A DNA stretch of 41,860 nt from contig JAFTVV010000025.1 in the NCBI GenBank assembly GCA_017465625.1, positions 1-41,860 of the forward strand. Direction: 5' to 3'. A program made the position numbers and the translations under genes. The notes under the pieces are model-generated. The model was given only the letters and a program-made list of their open reading frames with translations, was not told where the DNA came from and searched no databases. Below, in pieces: positions 16,248 to 24,838 of this stretch (the first letter of the stretch is position 1; every line of letters begins with the position of its first letter). Origin of the DNA: Oscillospiraceae bacterium. GTDB taxonomy: Bacteria > Bacillota > Clostridia > Oscillospirales > Oscillospiraceae.

Positions 16248-16526
16248 CTAATCCATCTCTCTCCAAATATTCAGTATTTCATTTTCTGTCATATTCTTTT
16301 TGCTTGTAGTGTCTACTGACTGAACTTGAGTTTCTTTTTTATATGTTTTTGCGCGTTCATTGATTCGCTTAAGATCACATAACAGCTCCTCTTGCTCATG
16401 GCTTTTATATACATGGAAGGTTATATGCTTTGAGCCCGAACCGGATATGACATGATCATGTTTATTGCATACATCGACAAGCTCGCGGGAGTAGGGTTGC
16501 GTGACGCGGTACGTTATATTTTTGAT
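16248..16526 (-). pseudogene. Start-less reading frame of about 92 codons, likely gene relic
   Basis: On the minus strand a frame runs from just after a TAA (16527-16529) to TAG at 16248. It reads as sensible protein, for example TYRVTQPYSRELVDVCNKHD, then SGSGSKHITFHVYKSHEQEE and LLCDLKRINERAK, with a hydrophilic, partly helical C-terminal end. It has no ATG, GTG or TTG in its first three quarters and no Shine-Dalgarno sequence; an ATA sits where an ATG would give the product MTYRVTQ. I do not recognise the family. A decayed mobile-element or orphan gene is the simplest reading. Confidence 0.5.
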
Positions 16527-16579
16527 TTACTACCAATTTACTACTTTTTATGAACTATCAAGCGTTCCGATATGATGCA

Positions 16580-16628
16580 AAAAATAAAAATCAGTCCTGC
16601 CGGGGATAACCTCAGCAGGACTGATTTT
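16580..16628 (-). terminator. Rho-independent terminator of the glycan locus
   Basis: Perfect 14-bp stem between AAAATCAGTCCTGC (16587-16600) and GCAGGACTGATTTT (16615-16628), with a 14-base loop, followed on the minus strand by TTTTTATTTTTT. It lies about 136 bases after the stop of the last gene in the locus. Confidence 0.85.
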
Positions 16629-16674
16629 GTTTATCTGCCATTTTGTCCTAAACCGGTTTTGCGGCAGATAAACA
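16628..16674 (-). other. Second hairpin preceding the terminator
   Basis: TGTTTATCTGCC (16628-16639) pairs perfectly with GGCAGATAAACA (16663-16674) around a 23-base loop. It abuts the terminator stem and could stabilise the mRNA 3' end or be a second termination or pausing element. Confidence 0.55.
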
Positions 16675-16763
16675 CAATTACCTTGTTGCTTACAATGTGC
16701 TCCCGATGCCCCCTGGGCGGGGTACACCAAAAGGGTATTTGCACATAAATTTGTTTTCTCATT

Positions 16764-18905
16764 TCAAAGAGCCTTTTGTAATACCGATTCGCAGTACTTA
16801 AGGTTCATGATTTTTTCTTTGAGATCCTGCATGGTATAGAAATAGTGATTACTGGACTCATAGCCGATTCTGGAATCCATACATCTGAGCTTCATCAAAT
16901 CAAACACGGTTTGCAGCTCCTCTTCTATGATGCGAAGCATCCCATCAGTATCTCTGTCATCTCGCAGCCGGTTAAACCGGATATGGTGATAGGCACTTTC
17001 ATACTGGCACAAGACCACTTTTGCCATCAGAATCATTTCATCCAGCTGATCATCCACACCTTGATACCGGGAAAGTTCACACAAGCCTTTTTCCCAAAGT
17101 GTAATCAGCTGACGGTATTCTTCTTCATAAACAGATACAGGATAGATGCCCGCCCATTTTTGAACATCGTCATAGGGATAGCCGACCATACTTGCCTCAT
17201 ATCCGGTAGGCTTCAGGAAGAATGGTGCCATAGGACCGAAATTCTGCGGTCCAAAATAAAGTGTATCCAAATAAAACGGATAATGAGAAAAAGCTTCAGA
17301 CAGCATGAACTGCGCCTCATATACACCCTTTGCAACCGTTTCTCCCAGCCAATCTGTAAGGAAAGCCAACAAGTCGCCTTTGTCTTCCATCAGCCAGGCT
17401 GCAAGCCGCAGATTGGGGCTGGGGCATCCGCCAAGTGTCCAGCTCATTTGCAGATTTTCGATCCCTTGCGCCTTCAAGTTTTCAATGTGTCCGGCAACCT
17501 TCTCCAGTACCGGAATATAAGGAACAACCGCCATTTCCCAGGTGTTATTGATCTGCACCTTGGCAGACAGCGGCATTTTCTGCTTCCGGGCAGCCCGCCA
17601 CAGTTTTTTTGCCTTATCTCCGGGGCCGCAAAGGGACATGGTGTAATCCAAAACGCTGCCCTTTACCCCACCAATTTGAAACTGCATCGCTTCTTCACTG
17701 GTGCATTGCAGGATTTGTCCTTCGGTGAGCAACGGAATTACTTTTTCCGCCCACTCGTCTTTCCATCCCCACGCCCAAACAACGGCTTTTGCATTAGGAT
17801 TGGCATCGTGAGCGCCCTTTGCCATCAAATTATTGACCTCTGCCACAACCTCCCACGGCTTCCTTTTGCGGCATCGCGGGCAAGTCATCTCGCCCTCCAA
17901 ACGGGAGTAGCAATTGGTCAGGTTCTCTGACATGGTGATGGTGAAAAAGCCTGCCAGCTCCGGAACCATCTCAAATAATTTTCTGACACCGTGATAAAGG
18001 TAATCCTGAACCTCTTTTGTGGAAGTACACATTGCGTAATAGTCTCCCTCGGCTTCACCACGCAAATAAGGGTATTTTTCAAAGAACGACTCCGGCATAG
18101 AGCGCGGCTCGTTTAAATACGGATAAATACCGATACCATACTTCTTTGCTTTGGCAACCAGTTTGCGCAATGACTGAATCCGCTTTTCCCAGCCTTTTGA
18201 GAGTGCGGTATCAAAGGGAAATTCCACAAGCTGATACAAAACCAGCTGCATCCAAATACCGTTGATTCCAACCTGTGCATACTGCCGGAGTATCTGCTCC
18301 GGTAAGGGATCCAGGCTCTCATCCAGCAGAACATCGCCGTATAACGCAAAATAAGGGTAAATCATCCGAAGATTATTTCCCTCAGCCTTAGAAACAACCT
18401 TCTCTGCTACAGGCTTTTGGTATTCTTCTACAAATAAAAAGGCATTATCCTTGTAAGAGCCAAAGGCTTCTTTGCACAGCGACGCGATCTTTCTTGTGCG
18501 AGCCAGCTGTTCTTCCGTTAAAGGCGCATAAACCGATTTTTCTACCTGCGGTTTTTCATTTCCCAACTTAACCCACATAAAGTCATCTTCTTTTAAGATG
18601 AAAGCCAATTCATCTGCAGACAGATTGAGAAGGGTCATGATTTGCTCATAGGTACAGATATGCCAATTGTCACGAATCGTGGTTAAATAGCCCCGTTTTT
18701 CCCACATGGGATTTAACGGCTCGTTTTCATCCAGACCCATCTGCCTTACTGCGCAGTATATATTCGCACACGAAGTTTCCAAAGCAGCGGCAATTCTATT
18801 AACCGGAATATATCCCCAGTTTCTCCAAATAACATTCTGCCATACAGTAGGGAAATATTCATAAGATACAGCCTTTTTATTCGACACTTGCGGTAAGGCA
18901 GACAT
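16764..18905 (-). CDS. Predicted glycosidase-like protein, distantly DUF4838/GH20-like
   Basis: A 713-residue protein without signal peptide, so probably cytoplasmic. Residues 33-58 and 86-108 look like two helix-turn-helix-like units (IPVNRIAAALETSCANIY; TYEQIMTLLNLSADELAF). From about 180 the pattern of short strands and conserved acids suggests a TIM barrel: YPYFALYGD, GIYPYLNEPRSM, FFTITMSENLTNC (candidate acid E327), TCPRC (C342, C345) followed by EVVAEVNNL, and VVWAWGW. The CxxC-then-Asn-helix arrangement is also seen in the DUF4838 protein at the other end of the locus. The ATG at 18905 is chosen because GAGGAG lies 8 bases upstream; the GTG at 18911 is too close. No CAZy family can be assigned by eye. 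Last gene of the operon, 64 bases after the ASRT gene. Confidence 0.6.
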   Translation of the reverse strand: MSALPQVSNKKAVSYEYFPTVWQNVIWRNWGYIPVNRIAAALETSCANIYCAVRQMGLDENEPLNPMWEKRGYLTTIRDNWHICTYEQIMTLLNLSADELAFILKEDDFMWVKLGNEKPQVEKSVYAPLTEEQLARTRKIASLCKEAFGSYKDNAFLFVEEYQKPVAEKVVSKAEGNNLRMIYPYFALYGDVLLDESLDPLPEQILRQYAQVGINGIWMQLVLYQLVEFPFDTALSKGWEKRIQSLRKLVAKAKKYGIGIYPYLNEPRSMPESFFEKYPYLRGEAEGDYYAMCTSTKEVQDYLYHGVRKLFEMVPELAGFFTITMSENLTNCYSRLEGEMTCPRCRKRKPWEVVAEVNNLMAKGAHDANPNAKAVVWAWGWKDEWAEKVIPLLTEGQILQCTSEEAMQFQIGGVKGSVLDYTMSLCGPGDKAKKLWRAARKQKMPLSAKVQINNTWEMAVVPYIPVLEKVAGHIENLKAQGIENLQMSWTLGGCPSPNLRLAAWLMEDKGDLLAFLTDWLGETVAKGVYEAQFMLSEAFSHYPFYLDTLYFGPQNFGPMAPFFLKPTGYEASMVGYPYDDVQKWAGIYPVSVYEEEYRQLITLWEKGLCELSRYQGVDDQLDEMILMAKVVLCQYESAYHHIRFNRLRDDRDTDGMLRIIEEELQTVFDLMKLRCMDSRIGYESSNHYFYTMQDLKEKIMNLKYCESVLQKAL

Positions 18906-18969
18906 AAGCACTTCTCCTCTGCAAAAATTCTGCTATTGCCAATATATTGAACACTTTTGCCGTAACAGA

Positions 18970-19332
18970 TCAGAAGCCGTAACCTGCAGGGCTGTAATAA
19001 GCCATATTTGTCTGACGAACATCCAATCTGCCGAAGCAGGCAACCACAGGAACATCCGAGATCACATGGATGGCATACTGACCATAGGGGATCTGGTAGC
19101 CCTCCTTGCCGATGGGCTTATCCAGCCGCAGGCATGTGGTGCGCTCTGCGTTCAGGTCAATGGTAATATTGTCATAGGGAGGCTTGTCCTCAAACAGAAT
19201 CTTGATACGAATCTTCGCATCATCCTTAGAAACATTGGTGATCATCAACGCCTCGTGGCCGGGGAAATCCGGATTGTCGCCCTTGGGAGGCAGGTCGCCG
19301 TCGCAAAATACCCAGTTCTTTTTACCGTACAT
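18970..19332 (-). CDS. Anabaena sensory rhodopsin transducer (ASRT) family protein
   Basis: A 120-residue all-beta protein. The layout MYGKKNWVFCDGDLPPKG, PGHEALMITNVSKDDAKIRI, ILFEDKPPYDN, RTTCLRLDKP, IPYGQYAIHVISDVPVV and RLDVRQTNMAYYS follows ASRT segment by segment, including the closing RLDxRQ motif. ASRT is known from cyanobacteria as the soluble partner of a rhodopsin, but the wider family has been proposed to bind small molecules, possibly carbohydrates. No rhodopsin gene is present; neighbours are glycosidases, an M24 and an M81 protein, so a ligand-binding or subunit role in sugar metabolism is more likely. It starts 13 bases after the M24 stop. There is no signal peptide. Confidence 0.8.
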   Translation of the reverse strand: MYGKKNWVFCDGDLPPKGDNPDFPGHEALMITNVSKDDAKIRIKILFEDKPPYDNITIDLNAERTTCLRLDKPIGKEGYQIPYGQYAIHVISDVPVVACFGRLDVRQTNMAYYSPAGYGF

Positions 19333-19345
19333 ATTCCTTCTCCTC

Positions 19346-20524
19346 TCAATGCTTTTCTACATAGTCAAACAGTTCTTTTTCAAATTCGGGGCAGAGGGGC
19401 TCTGCACCGTTTTCGGTGATGACATAGCAGGTTTCCACACGAAGACCGTTTAAAGTGGGATGACCGAAGAAGGAAACGTCCACATTCACGATCATATTCT
19501 TTTCCAGAACATCGTCGCTGTTGGGGCCGAAGAAAGGAGCTTCTGCCTCCATCAGACCCATAGTGTGGGCAAAGGGGCAAACGATGTACTTCAAATAGCC
19601 GCCCTTATCATAGAGCTTTCTGCCTTCGGCGTCGATCTGACGGCCGGAGTTGCCGATCTTCAGCATACTCTTTGTAACCTGCATAACCTCGATCATATCG
19701 GTCAGGCACTTCTTCTGCTCGGGAGTGTACTCACCGCTGACAGGAATGGTGTGACCAAAGGTGCCGGCGTAACCGTTGATACGGGGCGCAATGCCCAGCA
19801 TAACCATTTCGCCGTTTTCCATAACTTTATCGGTTGCGGTAGGAACAACCGCATTGGAACGGACACCGCTGCCTACGATGGTCTGATAAGCAAAGCTGTT
19901 GGCGCCACTGGCACGGCAAACTGCTTCACCTGCGGCAGCAACTTCATATTCCTTAGCACCGGCCTTAACCTTTTCAGCCATTGCCTTATAGGCATCATAG
20001 CAAAGCATCGTTGCCTTTCTTGCCTGCTCTACTTCCCAGTCACTCTTAACATAACGGAACTTCAGGTAATCATCGGTCAGGTCAATGATCTCACAGCCGG
20101 AAAAACCGTTAACCAGATCCTGATGCACGGCATAGGGCATATCGGTCGTGCCGACCAGGCCTACCTTCTTTACGGGGAACTTCTGATTCAGCTCTGCGAA
20201 CAGTTCGGGGAAGCCGATGATCGTTGCCAGAGGATACTCTTCATCCGGTACCATAAATACCTTGAAGCAACGGGTATCGCTGATGGCAGAAGACTGCTTT
20301 GCAAAGGGCTCGCTCTCAGGTCCGCCCAGCAGCATTGTAGTGCCATCTCTGCCCACAAGGACAGCACCCTTTTCAAACTGACCGCACCAGCCGGTCAAGT
20401 ACCAGCCGTTGGCCACATTCAGCTCATCGAAATAGATAACGGCAATATCCGTATCCTTCTCATTCAAGAGCTTAACCACCTTATCGATTCTGTTTTGTGT
20501 TTCCTGTTTGTTAAAATATGCCAT
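19346..20524 (-). CDS. M24-family (pita-bread fold) protein, creatinase-like, atypical metal site
   Basis: A 392-residue cytoplasmic protein with the N-terminal creatinase domain (about 1-160) and the C-terminal M24 domain (about 165-385). In aminopeptidase P or prolidase the metal is held by Asp, Asp, His, Glu, Glu. Here the two Asp positions read G244 and T255 (in GIAPRINGYAGTFGHTIPV), His is kept (H320 in FAHTMG), the first Glu is D349 (NVDVSF) and the second is E364 (RVETCYV). Creatinase, a non-metal member of the fold, also lacks the Asp pair, so hydrolysis of a C-N bond without metal, or a non-catalytic role, are both possible. The gene lies 18 bases after the M81 gene and 13 before the ASRT gene. 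Xaa-Pro peptidase is the name it might receive automatically, but the site argues against that. Confidence 0.8.
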   Translation of the reverse strand: MAYFNKQETQNRIDKVVKLLNEKDTDIAVIYFDELNVANGWYLTGWCGQFEKGAVLVGRDGTTMLLGGPESEPFAKQSSAISDTRCFKVFMVPDEEYPLATIIGFPELFAELNQKFPVKKVGLVGTTDMPYAVHQDLVNGFSGCEIIDLTDDYLKFRYVKSDWEVEQARKATMLCYDAYKAMAEKVKAGAKEYEVAAAGEAVCRASGANSFAYQTIVGSGVRSNAVVPTATDKVMENGEMVMLGIAPRINGYAGTFGHTIPVSGEYTPEQKKCLTDMIEVMQVTKSMLKIGNSGRQIDAEGRKLYDKGGYLKYIVCPFAHTMGLMEAEAPFFGPNSDDVLEKNMIVNVDVSFFGHPTLNGLRVETCYVITENGAEPLCPEFEKELFDYVEKH

Positions 20525-20542
20525 AATAATTTCTCCTCATTT

Positions 20543-21937
20543 TTATTGTGCAATCCACTCAAAGTCTTCAAGCGGATACATTGGACGCTCAATACGCTGC
20601 AGATTCAGGCGGCTCAGTTCCACACAGCTTGTGCCGTCAGACAGCGCAAACAGCTCCCGATCTGCATAGGGCTTCAGTTCTTCAAACAAATACCCTAACT
20701 TCACAACCACAATTTCATAAACCAAAAGATCAACATTTGCTTTGTCGAAATTGCCCTTTTCAATAAACGCGCTGCGTTTTTCTGTAAACACCGCATCTAC
20801 ATTACCGAAAGAAATCGTCAGACTTCTGCCGATAATCTCTTTTGCCCAACCTAAGATTTCTCCGTGAGCCTTGATCGTTCCGTGGCAGCCCAGCTTTTCG
20901 ATATTCACATTTTCACCGTCTTTTTTGTTCCACAGTGTTTCCACGATTTCCAAATCCGTAATACCGGCAACGCAAGTTTTCTTGCTGGGTTTTACATTCA
21001 AAAACAGCCTCAGGATATCTTCGGATGTGCCCTCAGCTCCGGCCGTGGTATTATCGCCGCTGTCTGTGATGAAAATGCGTTTTTCCTCACCGGCTATGGC
21101 CCGGCGAACACATTCCTCAGGCAGTTCTGCCTCGATCCGGAACCTGTATTCCTTTCTGGTATTCCAAAGCTTGTTCGCAAGATCCTTTGCGATCTGCCGG
21201 GCAGTATGGGGATCGGCGGCGCTGACAACTGCAGAAGCACTGGTGTTCGGCGCATCGATCCAACAATGACCAAAGAATAGATTAGCGCCGAAGATCTCTT
21301 CTCTTTCCTCCAAAAGCGCTGTTTCTGCTTCTAAAGAGTGTAGCGGCTCCTGTCGGGTGAGCATGGTATCGCCTTTTACAAGCATGGGGATCTTCTGCAC
21401 ATAGGTATACGGTTTCATACCATTTTGCAAGCAATAGGTCAGCGCAGTTGCCGCACGCACCTGGCTTTCCGGCTGATCCGTGTGAGGGGCTGTTTTATAG
21501 CCGCAAATAATATCCACATACTGCCCCAGCTCATTGGTAATGTTGGCGTGCAGATCCATGGTAAACGCAATCAAACAGTCCCGACTGACAATCTGACGGA
21601 TTTCCTTGACAAGCTGAAGCTCACCACTGCCGATTCCATCCACTTCCATACTGCCGTGAACATAGATATAGATGCCGTCTGCATCCGGATTCGCACGCAC
21701 GGTATCCATAATCTGCTCTTTATAGTATTCATAAATATGCCGCTCTACCGTGGCAGAGGGCAGCGCATTGGCATAAATGGAAGGTACGATTTCAAAACCG
21801 GCATCTTCAAATATGTCTTTTACAACCAGTTTTTTAAAGATATCCCATCCTGCAAAGTACTCAAAGTCACTTTTCTGCGGATGAAGATTTGCCTTGCTGT
21901 TGGATTCGCACTGAAACGATGCAACAATCACCTTCAT
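20543..21937 (-). CDS. M81-family (MlrC-like) metallopeptidase
   Basis: A 464-residue protein with the DUF1485/MlrC layout: GIYIYVHGSMEVDGIGSGE, then FTMDLHANITNELG (D128, H130) and GYKTAPHTDQPESQ (H152) as likely zinc ligands, and TDSGDNTTAGAEGTSEDILR where family members have the DNPGGG-type loop. MlrC of sphingomonads opens linear microcystin products, but most family members have unknown substrates, probably amide or peptide-like bonds. There is no signal peptide, so it is cytoplasmic. The start follows AAGGAGG at 8 bases. A possible extended -10 promoter lies just upstream, so this gene may open a sub-operon of M81, M24, ASRT and the unassigned glycosidase. Confidence 0.85.
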   Translation of the reverse strand: MKVIVASFQCESNSKANLHPQKSDFEYFAGWDIFKKLVVKDIFEDAGFEIVPSIYANALPSATVERHIYEYYKEQIMDTVRANPDADGIYIYVHGSMEVDGIGSGELQLVKEIRQIVSRDCLIAFTMDLHANITNELGQYVDIICGYKTAPHTDQPESQVRAATALTYCLQNGMKPYTYVQKIPMLVKGDTMLTRQEPLHSLEAETALLEEREEIFGANLFFGHCWIDAPNTSASAVVSAADPHTARQIAKDLANKLWNTRKEYRFRIEAELPEECVRRAIAGEEKRIFITDSGDNTTAGAEGTSEDILRLFLNVKPSKKTCVAGITDLEIVETLWNKKDGENVNIEKLGCHGTIKAHGEILGWAKEIIGRSLTISFGNVDAVFTEKRSAFIEKGNFDKANVDLLVYEIVVVKLGYLFEELKPYADRELFALSDGTSCVELSRLNLQRIERPMYPLEDFEWIAQ

Positions 21938-21979
21938 TATATACGCCTCCTTTTATCATCATCTTAGCAAATCGTCATT

Positions 21980-21988
21980 TTTATAACA
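21980..21988 (-). promoter_or_regulatory. Possible extended -10 promoter for the M81-M24-ASRT sub-operon
   Basis: Minus strand TGTTATAAA (21988-21980) fits TGnTATAAT with one mismatch and leaves a leader of about 36 bases. There is no good -35. It lies in the widest gap (165 bases) of the enzyme part of the locus. Confidence 0.35.
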
Positions 21989-22102
21989 AGGTACAAAACA
22001 GCACAGAAATGGTAAAAAATAAAAGCCTGTAAATATTTTAGGAATTTTTCCCATTTTCTTGATTTGTGCTTTTTTTCGCAAGCTTTAGGCTGTGTATATG
22101 AT

Positions 22103-24799
22103 CTAAAACCCAAATTCCACGAAGCAATAGTTTTCATTCCAGTCCTGCTCCGTTGCACCGTTCCAAACGCAGGGCTCTTTAAAAAAATGACGGGGGCAAA
22201 CGCCGGGGCTCTCTCCCTGGGGCAAATGGTGCGGTCCTAACAGATTTCTCAAATTATTGATGAGTGTGTAGCGAACTGTCGTCCGGCCTTTTTGTCCAAA
22301 GGGTGCAAGTGGCAGCCGGTCATTCGTTAGCAATGTCTGCTCCTTGCCGGCAATTTCCACCTTGATCACATTGACGCCCTTGCGTTTAAAGCAAAGCACA
22401 GGATTCTCCCCCTGAATATCCAAGCTGCCTTCCAGGCATAGCTTTCCGCAGAAGAAAGGATATCCCTGCTGCTCCAGATTTTCAGCAGACAGTGTCTTTT
22501 CCGGTTTTTGCAGTGTGAATTCACCCTGATACCGAACGGCACTGCGTTCCAGAGGTGTCCAAATACCGGACGTTCCTACACTGAAATCACCCAGCAGATA
22601 GATCGCCTCGATCTCCATATCGTATGCCAGCTTATTTAGTTCGCTTTCAAATATTTGCGCTTTTCTTCTGTTTTCATAAAATTCTGCAGTCTGGCTAAAT
22701 TCGCAATCCATACAAATCCGGTTTTCACCAACAGTCATATACCCGCTGATGTCCAGTTTTTGAATGGTATAATCCAAAAATTGACCGGAAATTTTTTGCT
22801 CTACAGGAACACCGTTAATCGTAATCCGGAACTTTTCCGGTGTTTCGCAGGCAAGATACATTTTATCCGGTACATAATCCGCCTGAACAACATATTCCTG
22901 ATGAATTTGCACAGAGCGTTCCAGGCTGTTGGCACGCTCTGCAATATTCAGCACATAGCCGCTTTTCTCCTGCAAAACGCCGTCAAAATAGTAGTCGCAG
23001 TGATCCAAGGTCAGGCAATTCTCTGCAGAGCCCACGATCCGCAGATCGCCCTCGGGGCGCAAAAAGCTTGCAGGCAGCTCCTCCCCCGTTACCGGGGCAA
23101 TATGATCTTCCACCAGCAGCAAGCTTCCCCAGGGTTCAAATTCGTGAGTGCCGGAAAAAGGCTGCAGTTCGCCGGTGTAAATGTCGATTTTCTTTCCCTT
23201 AACCGCAAAATTTGCCTGTTTCCTTTCGGGTGAGGTGTTTACGAAATAGTGAACGACACGATCTTCCAAATACCGCTTTGTATAGGTGATTTGAGGGTTA
23301 TCCACAATCCCATTGGCGGATAATTCCTCTGCCGTTACCATACGGCCACCAGCCTGAGTGAACGCTTGCAACAGTTCCTTGGTTGACTCCAGCAACACTT
23401 GGCAACCGGGATCGATCACATACTGATAGCTGCAATTACCAATCACCAGTCTTCCGTTTTCTATTTTTCCGTAGCGCTGCATCAGCGTTTCATCGCCAAA
23501 GTGGAAGCTGATATGCTTGGTCTCCAAAAGGTTCATAATTTCATACAGTCGATCGTTCAGTTCCCATATTTCCTTTTTGGAACTGCCGTCAAAAAGCGAC
23601 CAAACTGTAGTTTGGGGATGGAGCAGCAGTACCTCCACCGGATTTTCTCCCTCTTGCAGAAGCATGCCCACTCTGGACATCGCGTCTGTAAAACGGCGGT
23701 ACTCCTCCCACCAGGGCTGCTGAACATACATCGCCGGGGGATAATCCCGCTTCCGAATACCCCGGATAGAATAACCCTGCAAGTGCTGGCACAGCATATT
23801 AACACCGCGAACCATTTGCCATTCGTAAATGCCTTTCAGCTCTGCAAAGCTTACATTATGTCCGCACATCGCAAAGGTCTCGGAAAGCACAGCTTTCTTT
23901 CCCAACTGCTGTGCTGCAGAGGTTAACTGAAGTATGGTTGTGGTGTTCCAAATATCTCTGCCCAACCAGTCCATGCCGGGAATATGAAAATATTCATAGC
24001 TGGGCATACAGGCGCCGTGGGTCGTGATTTGAGTCTCCAAATGATCCTCACTGGTCAGATGTCCTGTCAGTTTCAAGCCCCGCTGATCACACCACAGATA
24101 GATCTGCTTCATATAAGACTCTGTGAACAGCTCCGTTACCATCTTCCAGAACTTGACTCTGGTATTCTGATAGTCCCCTACCGGCAGGAACAACTGTTCC
24201 AGACATTCCAGGATATTTTCGCCATACCGCTCGTTATAGGCTTCTTCAAAGACAAAACTCCAGGGGATTCCGTTCCGGGAAATTTGGGGCTCATCGGTGA
24301 AAAAACCTTCAATGCGATTGCCGTATTTCTCATAATAGGGTGCATAGGACACCTCAATAAACTTAGCAATCACTTTTTTATCCAAAGTATCCACATAAAA
24401 TGGATTGACATCGTAATAAAACCAGTGCTTGCCGCATTGGCAGATTGCGGTTTCCGGATGGCTGGGGGCGTCCTCCATTCGCAGATACTTCTGCTGGTAC
24501 GCTACTCCCAGACCGTTGACTACGCCGTCTCCAAAGCCACTGGGCCAGCCGTTTTCGTCGTATGCCCAGGCACGCATTCCCGTTTCTTCAGCTTTTTCCA
24601 CGGCAGCCGTCACATTATCAAACCACTCCTGCCCCATATAGGCAGTTTGCAGGCCGCCACGGGCGTGCATAAAGAATCCGCCCAAGCCAGCCTCATCCAT
24701 CTGCCCGATTTGCGCCCGGGTCTGTTCTGTTTTCAGCTTTTCATTCCAACTCCAAAAAGGAATCGGGCGATATTGTACGGGAACATTTTTGAAATCCAT
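22103..24799 (-). CDS. GH106-like glycoside hydrolase (alpha-L-rhamnosidase-related)
   Basis: An 898-residue protein without signal peptide. The N-terminal part carries PIPFWSWNEKLKTEQTRAQI, GLGGFFMHARGGLQT and AWAYDENGWPSGFGDG, typical of the GH106-related group, and later FFTDEPQIS and AVLSETFAMCGHN, which hold the likely catalytic acids. The C-terminal third is beta-rich and probably carries accessory jelly-roll domains. GH106 enzymes of known function remove alpha-L-rhamnose, but many related sequences are uncharacterised, so specificity is open. The ATG at 24799 follows AGGAAG; the longer frame adds nine unlikely residues. It lies 39 bases after the beta-mannosidase. Confidence 0.8.
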   Translation of the reverse strand: MDFKNVPVQYRPIPFWSWNEKLKTEQTRAQIGQMDEAGLGGFFMHARGGLQTAYMGQEWFDNVTAAVEKAEETGMRAWAYDENGWPSGFGDGVVNGLGVAYQQKYLRMEDAPSHPETAICQCGKHWFYYDVNPFYVDTLDKKVIAKFIEVSYAPYYEKYGNRIEGFFTDEPQISRNGIPWSFVFEEAYNERYGENILECLEQLFLPVGDYQNTRVKFWKMVTELFTESYMKQIYLWCDQRGLKLTGHLTSEDHLETQITTHGACMPSYEYFHIPGMDWLGRDIWNTTTILQLTSAAQQLGKKAVLSETFAMCGHNVSFAELKGIYEWQMVRGVNMLCQHLQGYSIRGIRKRDYPPAMYVQQPWWEEYRRFTDAMSRVGMLLQEGENPVEVLLLHPQTTVWSLFDGSSKKEIWELNDRLYEIMNLLETKHISFHFGDETLMQRYGKIENGRLVIGNCSYQYVIDPGCQVLLESTKELLQAFTQAGGRMVTAEELSANGIVDNPQITYTKRYLEDRVVHYFVNTSPERKQANFAVKGKKIDIYTGELQPFSGTHEFEPWGSLLLVEDHIAPVTGEELPASFLRPEGDLRIVGSAENCLTLDHCDYYFDGVLQEKSGYVLNIAERANSLERSVQIHQEYVVQADYVPDKMYLACETPEKFRITINGVPVEQKISGQFLDYTIQKLDISGYMTVGENRICMDCEFSQTAEFYENRRKAQIFESELNKLAYDMEIEAIYLLGDFSVGTSGIWTPLERSAVRYQGEFTLQKPEKTLSAENLEQQGYPFFCGKLCLEGSLDIQGENPVLCFKRKGVNVIKVEIAGKEQTLLTNDRLPLAPFGQKGRTTVRYTLINNLRNLLGPHHLPQGESPGVCPRHFFKEPCVWNGATEQDWNENYCFVEFGF

Positions 24800-24838
24800 A
24801 CCGGTCTTCCTTTCCAAAATCTGCAAAAGCCTGTCGGT

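Larger units (their letters stand above)
15868..16763. other. Gene-poor junction interval between core genes and the glycan locus
   Basis: These roughly 900 bases hold no intact gene. Contents in order: the rsmE promoter (15918-15946), three tandem hairpins (16014-16130), a start-less reading-frame relic on the minus strand (16248-16526), the imperfect direct repeat GTAGTAAA twice on the minus strand (around 16521-16543), and two hairpins that end the operon on the right (16587-16674). The mixture suggests a site of past insertion and decay. Confidence 0.6.

Noticed and set aside
16548-16730. 60-codon minus-strand frame after the last locus gene
   Set aside because: It coincides with the two terminator hairpins and has no SD.
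18970-19332. Photosensory function for the ASRT-family gene
   Set aside because: There is no rhodopsin or carotenoid gene in the window, and the family is broader than its cyanobacterial namesake.
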